Assembly: GCA_947069175.1 (NCBI GenBank)
Contig: CAMTDV010000022.1
Coordinates: 34,287,476 to 34,351,475, forward strand
Direction of reading: 5' to 3'
Length of the DNA stretch: 64,000 nt
From: Scalesia atractyloides
Taxonomy: Eukaryota; Streptophyta; Magnoliopsida; Asterales; Asteraceae
Of the stretch, positions 9,900 through 21,230 are shown piece by piece (position 1 is the first letter of the stretch; each line of letters starts with the position of its first letter). The notes below the pieces were generated by a model. That model did not search any database, had not been told where the DNA came from, and was given only the letters and a program-made list of their open reading frames with translations. The translations under genes and the position numbers were made by a program.

Positions 9900-12561
9900 A
9901 TGGTTGAAGAAGCGTTTGACGCCGTTATGCTGGTTGATAAGCAGTTCCACAACCAGGCAGGATATCTTTCAGATCCACATGCCGAGTTTTATCAGGGGTT
10001 CCAGTCGATGATTGTCGGGATAAAAGCATGCAAGATTGCCTATGCTCTCCGAGACAATCCAGTCATACACAGAGACTTGGTGCTTTCTTTCCGGAAAAGA
10101 GCTCGTTTTCATCAGAGAGGCGGATGGGAGACCGTACATCAGCTCACAGATACAGGGAAAGGAGATACTGGTAAATGAAGCTTGCGTCAGAGAGGTGCTC
10201 TAGATTGTTGATACTGTTAGCGACCCAACTGTATATGCGAAAGAAAAGGTGGTGCCGGTATTAATGGAGACGGGTTATGAACGATGGTATCCACCACTAC
10301 TTAAGAAGATGTTTCCAGCATACTGGCAGTTGTTGGTTCATATGTTTATGCAGTGCGTCTCGGAAAACAAAGGAGGTCTTGATCAGCCAAACCAAACTCA
10401 GACCTCTGCCATCGTGTCTCTGGTTATGGACTGGAAGTACAACTACTCTGGTTATATCTTCGACAATATGAAGAAAATTTGGGAGCAGTCCATGAAGAGA
10501 ATGTTTCTTTTGTATCCGCGGTTTGTTTAGTTGATTTTCGATGCTCGCTATCCAGATCTGGCAAAGGACGCCTTAGATGCGAATTTGTTGAACATGACAG
10601 CCGATGGGACCAACCATTTTAAGTACCATGAAGAAGAACCGTTCGACATCTAAAACTGTATTTGTTGGTGGTTTTGCGCTAAAGAAATTTGGAAAGTTTG
10701 CAGATGTTGTCGGCCTGGATGTCCCAGCTCCTCCACTAGTAAATGCAATTGTGGCCGAAGAACATGATGTACCAGTCAAAGAGAAAGAGATAGAGGTAGA
10801 ATATCTGGTTACAGATGACGAAACCGATGCCGAACAAGCTTTTCTCGATGATCTTACAGAGTTGTCTTCAGAGAATTTGGAAGCTTTAATTGCTCATCTA
10901 AAGGAAATTCAGGAAAAACAGGGTGATCCTCCACTAGAAATTTCACCTGTTGTTGCTCCGACTGATATGATTGAAGATGGCGACGAAGATGAAGAGGACG
11001 AGGTTCCTCTGATTAAGAGGAGGCTTACAGATCCGATTGTTCTATCAAGTCAGTCTGAAGTTCATGTTGCTGGTACTGCTGAAGAATCTATGTTGATGAC
11101 ATCTATTGCTGTTGTATCTACAGTCGCTGCATCTGTTATCGACACTCTGATAGTTGATACTCCTGTCTTATCTGAACCGACAACCACTCCTATTGCTACA
11201 CATTCTACAATTGTCTCAATTCCAGCAGATACAGTACTACAGATGATGGAGTTTGGGGGAAGTTCAACTGGTGCAGGAGGTTCTGAGGCAGGTGGGAGTG
11301 GTGTAGGTCGTAGTGATGATGCTACTGAGGAATATTTGAGAAGATTAGAAAAGTGTGCATTTGAATTTGGCGGGTTGGATAGTGATGATGAGGATGTGGA
11401 AGTTGACGTTGACGTTGTGGATCTACAGAAAAGAGTGGTCGTCTTAGAGCAGGAAGTTATATTGAAGGATGCTCAAATTGCCTCATTGCAAACTCGATTG
11501 GATGTCAGAGATCAAACTATAGATCAGTTGTAGGGAGATGTTACTATGCTCATGACCATGATGTTCGATTTGAAAGCCAATTTAGAGAATAAGTTTGGAA
11601 GGGAATTTTATGATCCTACGGACGATCCGATGAATATCGAGCACAGGAATCGCGCTGCACAACAACGGGCGGCAGAGGAATCTGAGGCAGAAAGGCTAGC
11701 GGCTGAACAGTTGGCTTCTGAACGCCAAGCTGGTTTAGATGATTATATGGGCGATCCACGTAAGAAATATACAGCGAGCTAAAAGCGTGCAGCGAGTCAA
11801 AAGAAGAAACAGATGGTACTGATGAAGAACGTTAACATTAATCCTCTTCACGAGAACTTCCAGCTAAAAGATCCAACGAACCAATCAGAAAGCTATGTGA
11901 TGGAGCTTGGTTCCAGCTACTACAGCAAAGTAGGGACTAAATCCATGGTGCTAAGCTGGATGTATGATCACGTAAAGAACATGTGGATAATTGTGCGCCA
12001 AGATGGAACTCGAGAGTATTATTCGAAAGAATCCAAGTTCGAGACGTGGACGAAGATTGCTCTTACTGATTTACTGCGTGCTCCGTATACAGATGATGAT
12101 ACAACTGAGCGTGGCCCTGGATGGAGGTTCTTCAAGAAACTAGAGTGTGAGGTCAAGAATGGTTTTAAGACGATGAAGACTGCCGAACCCTATTTGAGAG
12201 CTGCAAAGGGTGTTCGTGATGCGCATACAGGGAAAAGATTTAAATCAGTGATGTGGCCGCCCATTGATAAGGAATTGGTTATACCGGTCGCTCCTACATT
12301 TCCATGAGGGATTCTTAAGAACTTTAACTTTTGGTTGTAGGATCCCAAGGTTGGCAGCGTTGCGATTGTAACAAAAGAAAAGGCGTTCAGGGTGAATGAC
12401 TTGGTCGACTTAGTGAGCTTTCACAATGAAGACCTGCAGGTTCTTGCTTCTCATCAAATCCGAACTGCAGAGCTATATGAAGTGTGTGCGAAGGATTGGA
12501 CTGCAGCTGTTGCAGGTATTATAGCTGGATGGCTTGGAGTGGATGCACAACCGAAGGACTA
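9900..12561 (+). pseudogene. E1 post-pol ORF (Sirevirus extra ORF, sometimes called env-like), broken
   Basis: It starts at the ATG at 9900 (MVEEAFDAVMLVDKQFHNQ) and is interrupted by a +1 shift near 10160, stops at 10207 and 10528, a frame change near 10600 and stops at 11531, 11780 and 12305. The N-terminal third is globular and matches the E2 ORF (blocks around FNNMKKIW and FLLYPRF; a basic patch SFRKRARFHQRGGW). The middle (10780-11530) is acidic and Ser/Thr-rich, then comes a coiled coil (DLQKRVVVLEQEVILKDAQ). A basic/aromatic C-terminal domain follows (YDHVKNMWIIVRQDGTREYY). No signal peptide or membrane segment is evident, so 'env' is only a positional label. No function is assigned. 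Confidence 0.65.
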
Positions 12562-12571
12562 ATGTTGTAAA

Positions 12572-12584
12572 CCTAGGGGGAGAT
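12572..12584 (+). other. E1 polypurine tract next to the LTR
   Basis: CCTAGGGGGAGAT lies immediately before the TGTTGGG start of the LTR. It is the expected primer for plus-strand DNA synthesis. Confidence 0.75.
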
Positions 12585-12883
12585 TGTTGGGCCTATATTG
12601 CTAAAGGTTTACACATTAGGGCTATTTTGGGCTTTAGAGGGGTTGTGGGCTTCCTAGTTCCTTGTGGGCCTAGGGTTGTAAATGGTGGGCTTAGTGATCA
12701 TTATAAATAGATGTATTAGGTCAAGTTGAAAAGGTTGGAGAGTTGTATTTGCGAAACTTGTATCAGACACTTTGCTAGTGTATGCAAGTTGTTCTTAATT
12801 CAAAGTTTGTTCTTCTTCCTAATCATTATTTCCGCTACTGATTAGGTTAGTGATACCTGTTAGATCCGTTTTCGGGACTTACA
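12585..12883 (+). repeat. E1 LTR (about 299 bp) between two internal regions
   Basis: It begins TGTTGGGCC after the polypurine tract and ends GGGACTTACA before a PBS, so it has TG...CA ends. A strong TATA box (TATAAATAGA) lies near 12702. The U3 part contains about six TGGGC motifs. It is short for a Sirevirus LTR. The next bases repeat the window start, so this LTR is shared by two units. Confidence 0.8.
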
Positions 12884-12885
12884 AT

Positions 12886-12898
12886 TAGTATCAGAGCC
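12886..12898 (+). other. Primer-binding site (initiator Met-tRNA type)
   Basis: TAGTATCAGAGCC differs by one base from the plant retroelement PBS TGGTATCAGAGCC. It lies two bases after the LTR. Confidence 0.8.
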
Positions 12899-12985
12899 TG
12901 CTGTTCAAATACAGGCTCCGGGTATCACTGATTGAAGAAGGTGTTTCGAAGCCGTGTTGCTGCTGTTCAGAATTGTCACTGTTCC
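12894..12985 (+). repeat. Second copy of the E1 leader start, cut off at 12985
   Basis: It is identical to window bases 1-92 apart from one visible change (C to T). Homology stops at TTCC, where E2 LTR sequence begins. It is the stub of a second E1 unit in tandem. Confidence 0.9.
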
Positions 12986-13310
12986 ACAAAAGAACTGCTA
13001 TCTTGTCTATTCCACTAAATGGTTATATACAAGATAAATCTGGACACACTTGTCTACTAAAGTCGTGCTAGCAAACATCTACTAAAGTCCGGACATCGAC
13101 AATCTATACTAAAACCTAGATTTAGGAACTACATACCCAAATCCAGAATACATATCAATAAACTCAGATTAGGTCTAAACCCTAATCCGGACTTAGAACA
13201 AACTCGGAAACAACACTTATATATTCGGACACGTATAATTAATACAAGATATACATAAAGGACCTCTGAACTTTTGAGAGACTTCACTTATCACACTAAG
13301 TGCATTAACA
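12982..13310 (-). repeat. E2 3' LTR, missing its last part
   Basis: On the minus strand it starts TGTTAATGCACTTAG beside the polypurine tract. The stretch near 12982-13060 matches 27544-27625. The other copy continues another 228 bases to the PBS, and that part is missing here. The break sits at TTCC, shared with the E1 stub. Confidence 0.75.
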
Positions 13311-13322
13311 AACTCCCCCCTG
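13311..13322 (-). other. E2 polypurine tract
   Basis: Minus strand CAGGGGGGAGTT lies directly before the LTR start. Confidence 0.75.
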
Positions 13323-13339
13323 ATCAGTGCAGGATCTTC

Positions 13340-16300
13340 GATGTTGATCTTGAAATCTTCAATCATACTTTGAGTACTCGCTTCCCGCCCATACTTGGTT
13401 CTTCACACAGAACTGAACTACCTTGATGAACTGATTCGCCAACAGACAGTCTTCTTCAAGATAGAGCATAGGAAGACGACGAAGCTTTTTCAAATGTTCC
13501 ATCTTCAAGTTAACCAACCAAATTAGATCTAATATCCGCAGAATCTCTTTGGACACTTTCTTTTCAGTAATCACCGCTTCCCAAGTTTTTCCATCAAGGT
13601 ACCAATAGCCAATAGCCAATATCCTTAATCTTCTCAAGATCAATCTTCACAAAGGAATTTTACAAAGATGTCTAGTTGGTGGATAGACCATCTTCATCAC
13701 CTACTTCCCTGTGAATTTATCTATGGACTTAACAGCTCGTCCAACGGCAGGCTTGAAGGTTTTCCACTTGCTTTCCCGGCTCTCAACAACTAGATGAGGA
13801 ATTAATCTCTGATGTTTTCGACATTGGTATCATTGTTGAGATTCAACTGAGTAAGATGATGCAAATCACGAGTGGGTAAAGTCTACAAATATTTAGCCCA
13901 TGGCCTAAAGTACTGAACCCCATAGGTACGTTTGATCATGACCATTGCTGCTCATCAAAGTCCCAACTCCTAATCTGGGGTGAGTACTCACGTCTAGTGT
14001 TGATATATCTCTTCTTTTGAGTTACATCGGGAAGAGATTTGAACCACTTATGAGCTGCCGTATGGATCTCTTCAAGCACTCGAATAGGATTTGCGATTTC
14101 ATCAGGCATAACATCCCCAAATACATAGCTTCTGAGATCATCCATGTTTACCTTCAAAGACTCGTACTTAATATTTTTCCCTTCACCTGTTTCAATGAAA
14201 TAAAACCTGTCAACAAGATCATCGTCTGTCTTCTAGTCTTCTACTAAACCTTCAACCACATCACCATCATCTAGAAATGAGTCAACAGTAGGATCATCAT
14301 AATTAGAAAGAGCACCCGTATCAGCATTAGTGGGGCCCTTGTCTCCCCCCACATCAGCACCGATGACTCCCCCTCAGCATGAGCAGTGGTTGCAATTTCA
14401 GAAGCAAGTGAGCTCCTTAGCTGCTCCCCCTTCACAACGGCTTCAGGATCCTTTTCTTTGTCAGGATTATCATGGATTTATTGAGATCATGGATTTTGCA
14501 CAGAGTTTGCACTTGTAAAGCCGTATTCTCCCCCTGAGCAGCAAGGAGCTTCACAAGATCCGTCACAACCTGATATAGCTGATCGGTAGCCCTGACCAAT
14601 GTCTCTTGTCAGGTAAACCAGGAAGCATCCCATTTCATGAGATTACCCAACTGAATACCCTGATTCTTGAATAAACGAAATAAATGAGTCATCTATTGAT
14701 CCCGCATAGCATCCTTTTTCTTATAGTACTCCATCTCTCTTTGCTGATGCTGAATCTGTTCCCGATAGTCTCTCAAAACTTTGGCAACATCCATAAATTG
14801 AGATTGAACAAACTTGGGAAAATTTTGCCCTTCACTAACACTCGCTGTCCCTGAAGGCCTCGGTACAGAAGCAGATGTAGTAGGTCGAGAACTAGAAGGT
14901 CTTGGACCAGATGGTTAAGGAACAAGCGGTCTTGATACAACTTGCTTCTTCGGACTAGGACCGAAAGCGAACTTTGGACAAACATATCGAGCCCTAGGCG
15001 CTTCGGTCTTAGTTGGTGACTGGTTCGACTTTTTAGCTCCCGAAGAACTTTGAGTAGCAGGAGAACTCGGTCGCACAGAACAAGAAGTTGCACCAGCTAG
15101 TGTCTTTAAAAATCCTGAAGGAAGAGGTGGCAAAACAGTGCTTCCTGAGGATGCAAACAAATTACTGAACTCATCGGAGAAGACATCGGAGACGACATCA
15201 AAGAAGACAGTGAAACAAACAAAGGTGTAGTAGGAATAATGGAAGACATCACTAGCATAGAGGTTCCCATTGCAGTAAAAACACTGATGGACTCCACAGA
15301 AGGAGTAACTGGTAGCAAAGCGGTAATTGACGGAAGAGAATCTGATCTTCCTAGAATAGACAAACCGCTAGTAACTGAAATAATCACTGCACTTAATCAA
15401 ACATTTACCGAAACATCTTCAATACTCGAAACCTAAATATCTGAACTCTCAACAACCTGTCGTCATTTATATGTTTTGATTGGAGGTGTGATACGAACAA
15501 CACTAGAATCAGGAGGATGACGGTCTTCATCATTATAATCATCCAAGGAAGAGCTAAAAGTAAAAGAGTCCAAATCATTAACGCGTTATTCCAAGCTGCT
15601 AAACATACACCCCACTCGGAAGAGGGACCGAAGGAGGTAACTTTGGCGTGAAATAAATCAAGTTGTTCTCTCACAGCAGGCGAATTTCTATTTCGCAGAT
15701 TCTTTTGCACCAACTGAAGATACTTCTTTTCAGACAACATATCATCATCGGACTCATCAATAATTCGCTTCCCTTTATCTACAACACGAGAAGAGGGACC
15801 AGCTTCCAGAGCTGCATCAAGCCCCAAAATCAATGGATCAGTCTCTACGGCCACACTCGGTGCTAAAGAAGTAACAACTTGTTCATCAACATCAACAGTT
15901 TCTGCAATCGGATTACCATTACTGGTTATACTATGGGTTCAGGCACAAGTTCATTGACCGGTGGTTGTTGAAAATCAACCGGATGTTGAACAACACTAGA
16001 TCTTGACCATATGGATGAGCACCCTCATTATCCCCAGCTCCAAAGATTTCTGCAATTCCATTTCGAATATTAATCCAAGTCTGATCATTCTCAAGATTGT
16101 AGTTATCTTGAACTATTGTACCTAGTAAAGGATGAGGAACAGGAAGAACAGTTGCATGCTTTCTCTCATTTGCGCCTTCACAGTCTTTAATCGGATGCAT
16201 GGGACTTTGAGCATAAGCAGGTAACTGATTATCAAGTTGTAGGTTTGGCATAAGGTGTCGAAAAGTTAGCATAAGAAATCTCAGATAAAGGATCATCAAC

Positions 16301-16942
16301 CGTTTGTCATTGGCCCGCAATGCTAGATGAGTTTGAAACGCCCAAAGAATTATACGGGAAAAATTGTATGGTTGATTGAAAGTTAAGCCAATCATAGCTG
16401 ACAGAAGTTCGTGTCCCATTCCATCCATACCAGATTTCCAAGGAGCCATACACCGCATCAACACATGATAGAAGTACCTCCATTGCCTAGTGATCAACCT
16501 TTGAATATTTGTTTGGACCAAAAAGAACTTACATATCCAAAAGCTCGAGCACCCCGTTCACGAATACCCTTAGCATAAGAAGTTTCACCATGATCCAAAT
16601 CTCCAAACCGTAAAGCCGCACGAATAACGACTTATGTGATAAAAATTGGAGTTGCGTTTATAGTAGCTTCAATTGTATTTCCCACTGTTCGACTCGTACG
16701 CCAAAAGTCTTGAATGTATAATCTCCTTTGGTGAACATCTTCGGAAATTGCAAAACTTATTCTTGAATTATGTAGAAAACGTATAATCTGAGCATAATTT
16801 GCAACACCACGAACATTTTTATTTAGCAAAGCTATCTGATTGTGATTGGGGAAGAACTCCCTTACTGGACCAGGTGGAGCGGCTGCCATAGCAGGTGAGC
16901 TCCTTGTTGCCCTTCCTGTTGATCAACTGGTTGGCCTGCCAT
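13340..16942 (-). pseudogene. E2 post-pol ORF, homologous to that of E1, broken
   Basis: The likely start is the ATG at 16942 (MAGQPVDQQEGQQG), directly after an AG acceptor. A frame change follows and the protein continues at 16889 (MAAAPPGPVREFFPNHNQ). The next blocks, ISFAISEDVHQRRLYIQDFWRT and CMAPWKSGMDGMGHELLSA, are equivalent to E1's N-terminal domain. A Ser/Pro/Thr-rich middle (about 15860-14800) with basic stretches follows, then a possible coiled coil (LRDYREQIQHQQREMEYYKKK, near 14770) and a C-terminal region to about 13340 (KTWEAVITEKKVSKEIL). Many stops are present. No signal peptide is apparent. The function is unknown. Confidence 0.6.
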
Positions 16943-16944
16943 TC

Positions 16945-18062
16945 CTGTAAACATATATAACCATACCGAAAACAGATGCATCCGAAAGATAAAACTTTAC
17001 TTTAACACAGTATGCATTTGACATTCGGATAACTTCTTTTGTGACTTGTCGAAATAAACATATACATCTGGACAATCAGTTTAATCAACAAAATCCCAGA
17101 ACACAATTTAAAAACCAACATAAGTCTTGTGTTAACACCGGAGAGACCGCTTTAAACAAACAGTATAGACTAATCTCGGAAACATATTTCAAGAAAGGAA
17201 CATGTTTTTTTAAAAACCTGGAGATTAAATGTTTCAAACAGAGCTGGAAAACCGGAAACTCATTCACTGTTAAAAGTCCGGAAACCTCTAAAACCTGGAA
17301 AATCAGTTAAGCCGGAGAAGGTTTAAACCCGGAAACCGATTTCCAAGTTATGAACCGGAAATGATTAATCCCAAGAAACGATGAAAAGCTAGAGTCTGGA
17401 TCATATGATAAACTTGGATAAAAGATGTCCGAAAAAGAATGAAACCCGGAAGCTGTGAACGTAAATCCATAAGACCTTACAAGTTGGTAGTTCTTCATCA
17501 AAACTGAGAAGATAACCTCTCCGAACTTACGGAGAAGAATCCCAGTTTCTCCAAAAGAAAAATAAACACAATTCACAAAAACTTTAACTGGATCAAAAAG
17601 TAACAATTTTAAAACCTCTTTATCTTCCTCATGAAGACACCATCCAAAAACTCCCGCCAAGAACACCAAACAAAAACCCACTTAGAAAGATGAAAAAATA
17701 AGCATAAATCAATATAATCTAACCCATTTTCAACAAAGACAAGCAACACATAAACCAAACAAACCAAAGTTATCTCAAAATCATTCATGACCTTTCAAAA
17801 ACTCAAAACCCCATTACTAAGAACACAAAAACCTAGAATATGAAACAAAAACCCCAAATTTCAAAACCTTAACCCTAACTCATATTAGCAATAAGCATCA
17901 AGTTATACAAACCACAAATAACTTCAAACATTTAACCAAGAAACTTCATCATACAATCATTCAAGCAAAAACACCAAGTTTAAGAGGGTAAGATGAGCCC
18001 TAGACAACATCACATTACCAAATCTTGTGAAGATTAAGATAATTGTGAGAGAAGAGACATAC
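16945..18062 (-). other. Candidate 5'-leader intron of the E2 post-pol ORF
   Basis: On the minus strand the sequence CATCACAG is followed by GTATGTCTC (donor at 18062). The far end is TATATATGTTTACAG (acceptor at 16945), followed by GA and the ATG. The stretch is AT-rich with many stops. Both sites fit plant consensus well. An upstream donor in the element leader could also use this acceptor. The region also contains scattered CCGGAAACC motifs (17230-17470). Confidence 0.45.
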
Positions 18063-18240
18063 CTGTGATGTATAAAATGATAGATGAACTAAAGATTTGA
18101 ACTTTGCACAAAATTTACAAGAATAAGGGTTTTGGCAACTGGGTTTTTGAGAGAGAATGAAAACAGAGAGTGAATAGATGATATAGAGATAACTGTTGAA
18201 TACCTTTTATATTTATACAAACCCGGACCATCCCTAGGTA
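18063..18240 (-). promoter_or_regulatory. Candidate internal promoter and 5' leader of the E2 post-pol ORF
   Basis: The minus strand carries TATAAATATAAAAGG at 18218-18204, a good TATA box. A CT-rich stretch follows (CACTCTCTG, CATTCTCTCTC), typical of plant transcription starts, then the donor at 18062. The distance and order look like a normal plant gene start. Confidence 0.4.
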
Positions 18241-19439
18241 ACCCAGATAGAAATCAAAACCCGGAGCTGAGGGAAAGTCAGAAGAAATTTAACCAGAAGT
18301 CAAAATCCGGAACCAAATTCACTTTTTGTTTAAAACCCGGAACCAGTTTTTGTTTGCTTAAATTCGGAACTAGTTTTGACCTACCAAGTTACAAAAAAAT
18401 AGACTAACTTTACAACAGCCAAAACACGGAGCCCAATATCCCAATATTAAAACCTGGAGAGAAACAAAGTAGCTTATGAACCCAGAACCCAAAAGTTTCT
18501 CATTTTAACTATATTTTCATTTTTAACTCTGAAACTTTGAGAGAATGTCAAAACACTTTATCATTCTACTAAACATCATCATTTTGACGAGAAAACATTC
18601 ACACTTAGTAAATCTTGCACAACCGAATTTTATTGAAAAAGACTTATTATATGGTTACCTGACCTAGTGCTTAACACCTTATTAACAGAATATTCACAAC
18701 CCAAGAGTACTTTGGAGGATAAACTTGCGCATAGAAACACGAAAGTAAAATCTTTTTGATGTTTTTCATTTTTGACTAGCTAAAGGAAACTAATACTACG
18801 ATAATATCCACACTATCTATATTTTGTGAAGTCGGAGCAAGAAGATCATATCGGTTTTTTTGTCAATATCCAACACAAAATCATAGGATTCAGGTTAAGC
18901 ACTTAGAATAATATTAATAAATCAAACCTTTCAACGGTATTGTGATCTACTTAAGTTTTAGCACGCTTTCGAACACTACTTTCGAGATATGCGATTAAGT
19001 GAATTAATTACTAATTGTAACAATGTTTACCCACCTCAGAATATACTCCCGTATCAAAACTACCAAACATTGCATCTTACAGGTGAGTATATCTGAAAAA
19101 TCTCTGTATCCGGCTAAATGCGATACCTTGAGAGCTCAAGTTAGTGCCATCGCACAGATAGAGAGATGAAGGCTCGACTTAAAGGTGGTGTACCAACGTT
19201 TGGTATCCTTTTTCTGCAGAATTTTGTCAGTTTATACTATGTACCCGGTGGTAGCATAGAGATGCGATTTGTACATCTGATGATGACAACTTCAAACAAA
19301 TCATCCGGTGATGATTGTTGTGGTAGAAAAGAAATCCACCAAGGGGGTTTGCACACAAACGAAGCGCTTAGCAAAGCATTATACGAGGTCTAGGCCATTG
19401 CTTTCACAAATCAGAAGATCAAGTATAATACCCCAGAGA
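18241..19439 (-). other. E2 non-coding tail, nothing further recognised
   Basis: AT-rich DNA between the conserved block and the promoter-like stretch. CCGGAACC motifs recur at 18220-18380. No protein homology or RNA gene was seen; the small ORF at 19166-19393 is not convincing. Confidence 0.5.
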
Positions 19440-19610
19440 TTAACAAACATAAAGACCTAGTATCTCAGAAGTTACGCAATTTATCAAACGAAATTACAGT
19501 ACCAAGACCATATATCCAAAGAAGTATCACACGAGTTATGTAGTACATTATGTTAATATACTAAACGCAGGTTCTTATTTACGCGTAAAACCTACCGAAG
19601 CAACTTATAA
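19440..19610 (-). promoter_or_regulatory. Conserved non-coding block after pol, E2 copy
   Basis: On the minus strand: CGGTAGG at 19597-19591, GGTCTTGGTAC at 19509-19499, ATTTCGTTTGATA at 19494-19482, TTCTGAGATA, then GGTCTTTATG at 19457-19448. E4 has the same words in the same order and nearly the same spacing (63663-63809). E1 has a weaker version at 8222-8375. Confidence 0.7.
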
Positions 19611-19851
19611 TGAATCTTTTATAATTAACGGTTAGTATTTATATATTACAACTATCCTGCATTAAATACAACTTACCAATGTACTATCATTTCCCCTATT
19701 TCTCATCACAACTTCATTTGATGTTTCTGTATTTTCTTTAAAAAATAAACCTACAACTAAGTAAAATATTTTTAAGTTTTTAACTTTTGAAAAGCAGTAA
19801 GAAACTGTATATAAAACATAAAATAAAGTTTCTATGCGAGTTTAAGAGCAT

Positions 19852-21230
19852 TTACTCGGGGTTGATCATGCCGATCATTCGGACCAAATCCTCAAATCTA
19901 GCCCAATCAAATGTCTTAGTAAACAGGTCGGCATGATTATCCAAAGTGTCTACCCTAACCACCTCGATAAACCATTTCGAGCACATTCGTGAATGAAATG
20001 ATGCCTAACATCTATGTGTTTAGTGCGTGAATGGTTAACTGGATTATTAGTTATGGAAATGGTAGAGTTATTGTCCACAAAACCTTAGCACAACAACTCG
20101 AAGCTGCAATGTACTTGGCCTTTTTGCATTGCCAAGACACAAGACGGTTTCCAAGCAGTTGTGCGCCGCTAGAGGTTGACTTTCTAGTGACTGGGCACCC
20201 TTCAAAATTTGCATCAGCGTTTGCAATCAAATCCAAATCTCTTTCAGCTGGATACCATAATCCAAGCTTAGGTTTCCCTTTCAGGTATCTGAAGATGCGT
20301 TTGATAGCAGTCATATGAGATTCCTTCGGAGTTGATTAGTACCTAGCACATAAACAAACAGAAAACATAATAACGGGACGTGACACTGTAAGATAAATAA
20401 GTGAACCTATCATCGCCCGATACAGAGATGGATCCACTTCAGGATCCTTCTCCTTATCAGTCATTAGTTTGTGATTCATCGGCAAAGGTGTGTCGAAAGG
20501 TAAGCTATCTTCCAAACTGAATCTCTTGAGAATCTCGTGGACATACTTTGTTTGATGCACGTACGTCCCTTCTTTCTCCTGACCGACTTAAAGACCAAGA
20601 AAGAATGACAACTCTCCCATCACACTCTTTTCAAATTTCGACTTCATCACTTTCTCAAACTTGCGACACAATTCTTCATTTGAAGAACCAAAAATTATGT
20701 CATCAACATAAATTTGCACAATCCAAAAATCTCCCCCTTTCTTCAAAATGAAAAATGTGGAGTCGACCGCACCATGCGTGAATCCATGCTCCAATAGATG
20801 TTCTGATAAAGTCTCGTACTAGGCACGAGGAGCCTGATGGAGACCATACAAAGCTTTGTCTAACAAATAGACTTTATTGTTAGACTTTGGAGCTGCGAAA
20901 CCTGGTGGTTGAGATACATAAATTTTCCATAAAGGAAAGCGCTTTTGACATCTAACTGATAGACTTTAAGCGCATATGAGCGGCGAAGGCTAGAAACAAA
21001 CGAATGGCTTCCAGTCTTGCCATAGGTGCCTAGACTTCTTTGTAATCAATCCCTTTCTCTTGATTGAATCCTTGAACAACCAACTATGCTTTATTTCTGA
21101 CAACAGCACCCTTATCATCCTTTTTGCACTTGAAGACCCACTTTGTGTTGATTGCATGTTGACCCTTCGGAAGATCGACTAATTCCACACTTTTAACTTG
21201 TCGAGCTGAGCTAACTCTTCTTGCATAGCC
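19852..21230 (-). pseudogene. pol: E2 pol, C-terminal half: reverse transcriptase and RNase H, broken
   Basis: Reading the minus strand, RT starts near 21230 with a badly damaged N-terminus. It then shows LYGLHQAPRA (with a stop in place of the next Trp, near 20822) and an intact catalytic YVDD at 20710-20699 (VQIYVDDIIFGSSNEELC). HQTKYVHEILKRF and IGSLIYLTVSRPVIMF follow. RNase H includes KRIFRYLKGKPKLGLWYPAE and NADANFEGCPVTRKSTSSG. The end at 19852 reads WARFEDLVRMIGMINPE. Stops and shifts near 20345, 20590 and 20050 break it. The kept YVDD makes this copy less decayed at its core than E1. Confidence 0.85.

Larger units (their letters stand above)
1..12883 (+). mobile_element. E1: Ty1/Copia (Sirevirus-like) retrotransposon, degenerate, 5' LTR outside window
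   Basis: The order is leader, gag, protease, integrase, RT, RNase H, extra ORF, LTR. Integrase before RT defines Copia. The window opens inside the primer-binding region, because its first bases recur just after the LTR at 12585-12883. The upstream LTR is therefore just outside the window. The coding regions carry many stops and frameshifts, so the copy is dead. The long gag with coiled coil, the stop between gag and pol and an ORF after pol are known Sirevirus traits. Confidence 0.85.

Noticed and set aside
14773..15387. Overlapping ORFs in several frames of the E2 post-pol region as separate genes
   Set aside because: They are fragments of one frameshifted Ser/Pro-rich region and its shadows.
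19166..19393. 75-codon ORF in the E2 tail
   Set aside because: It runs opposite to E2 and lacks any domain. Likely chance.
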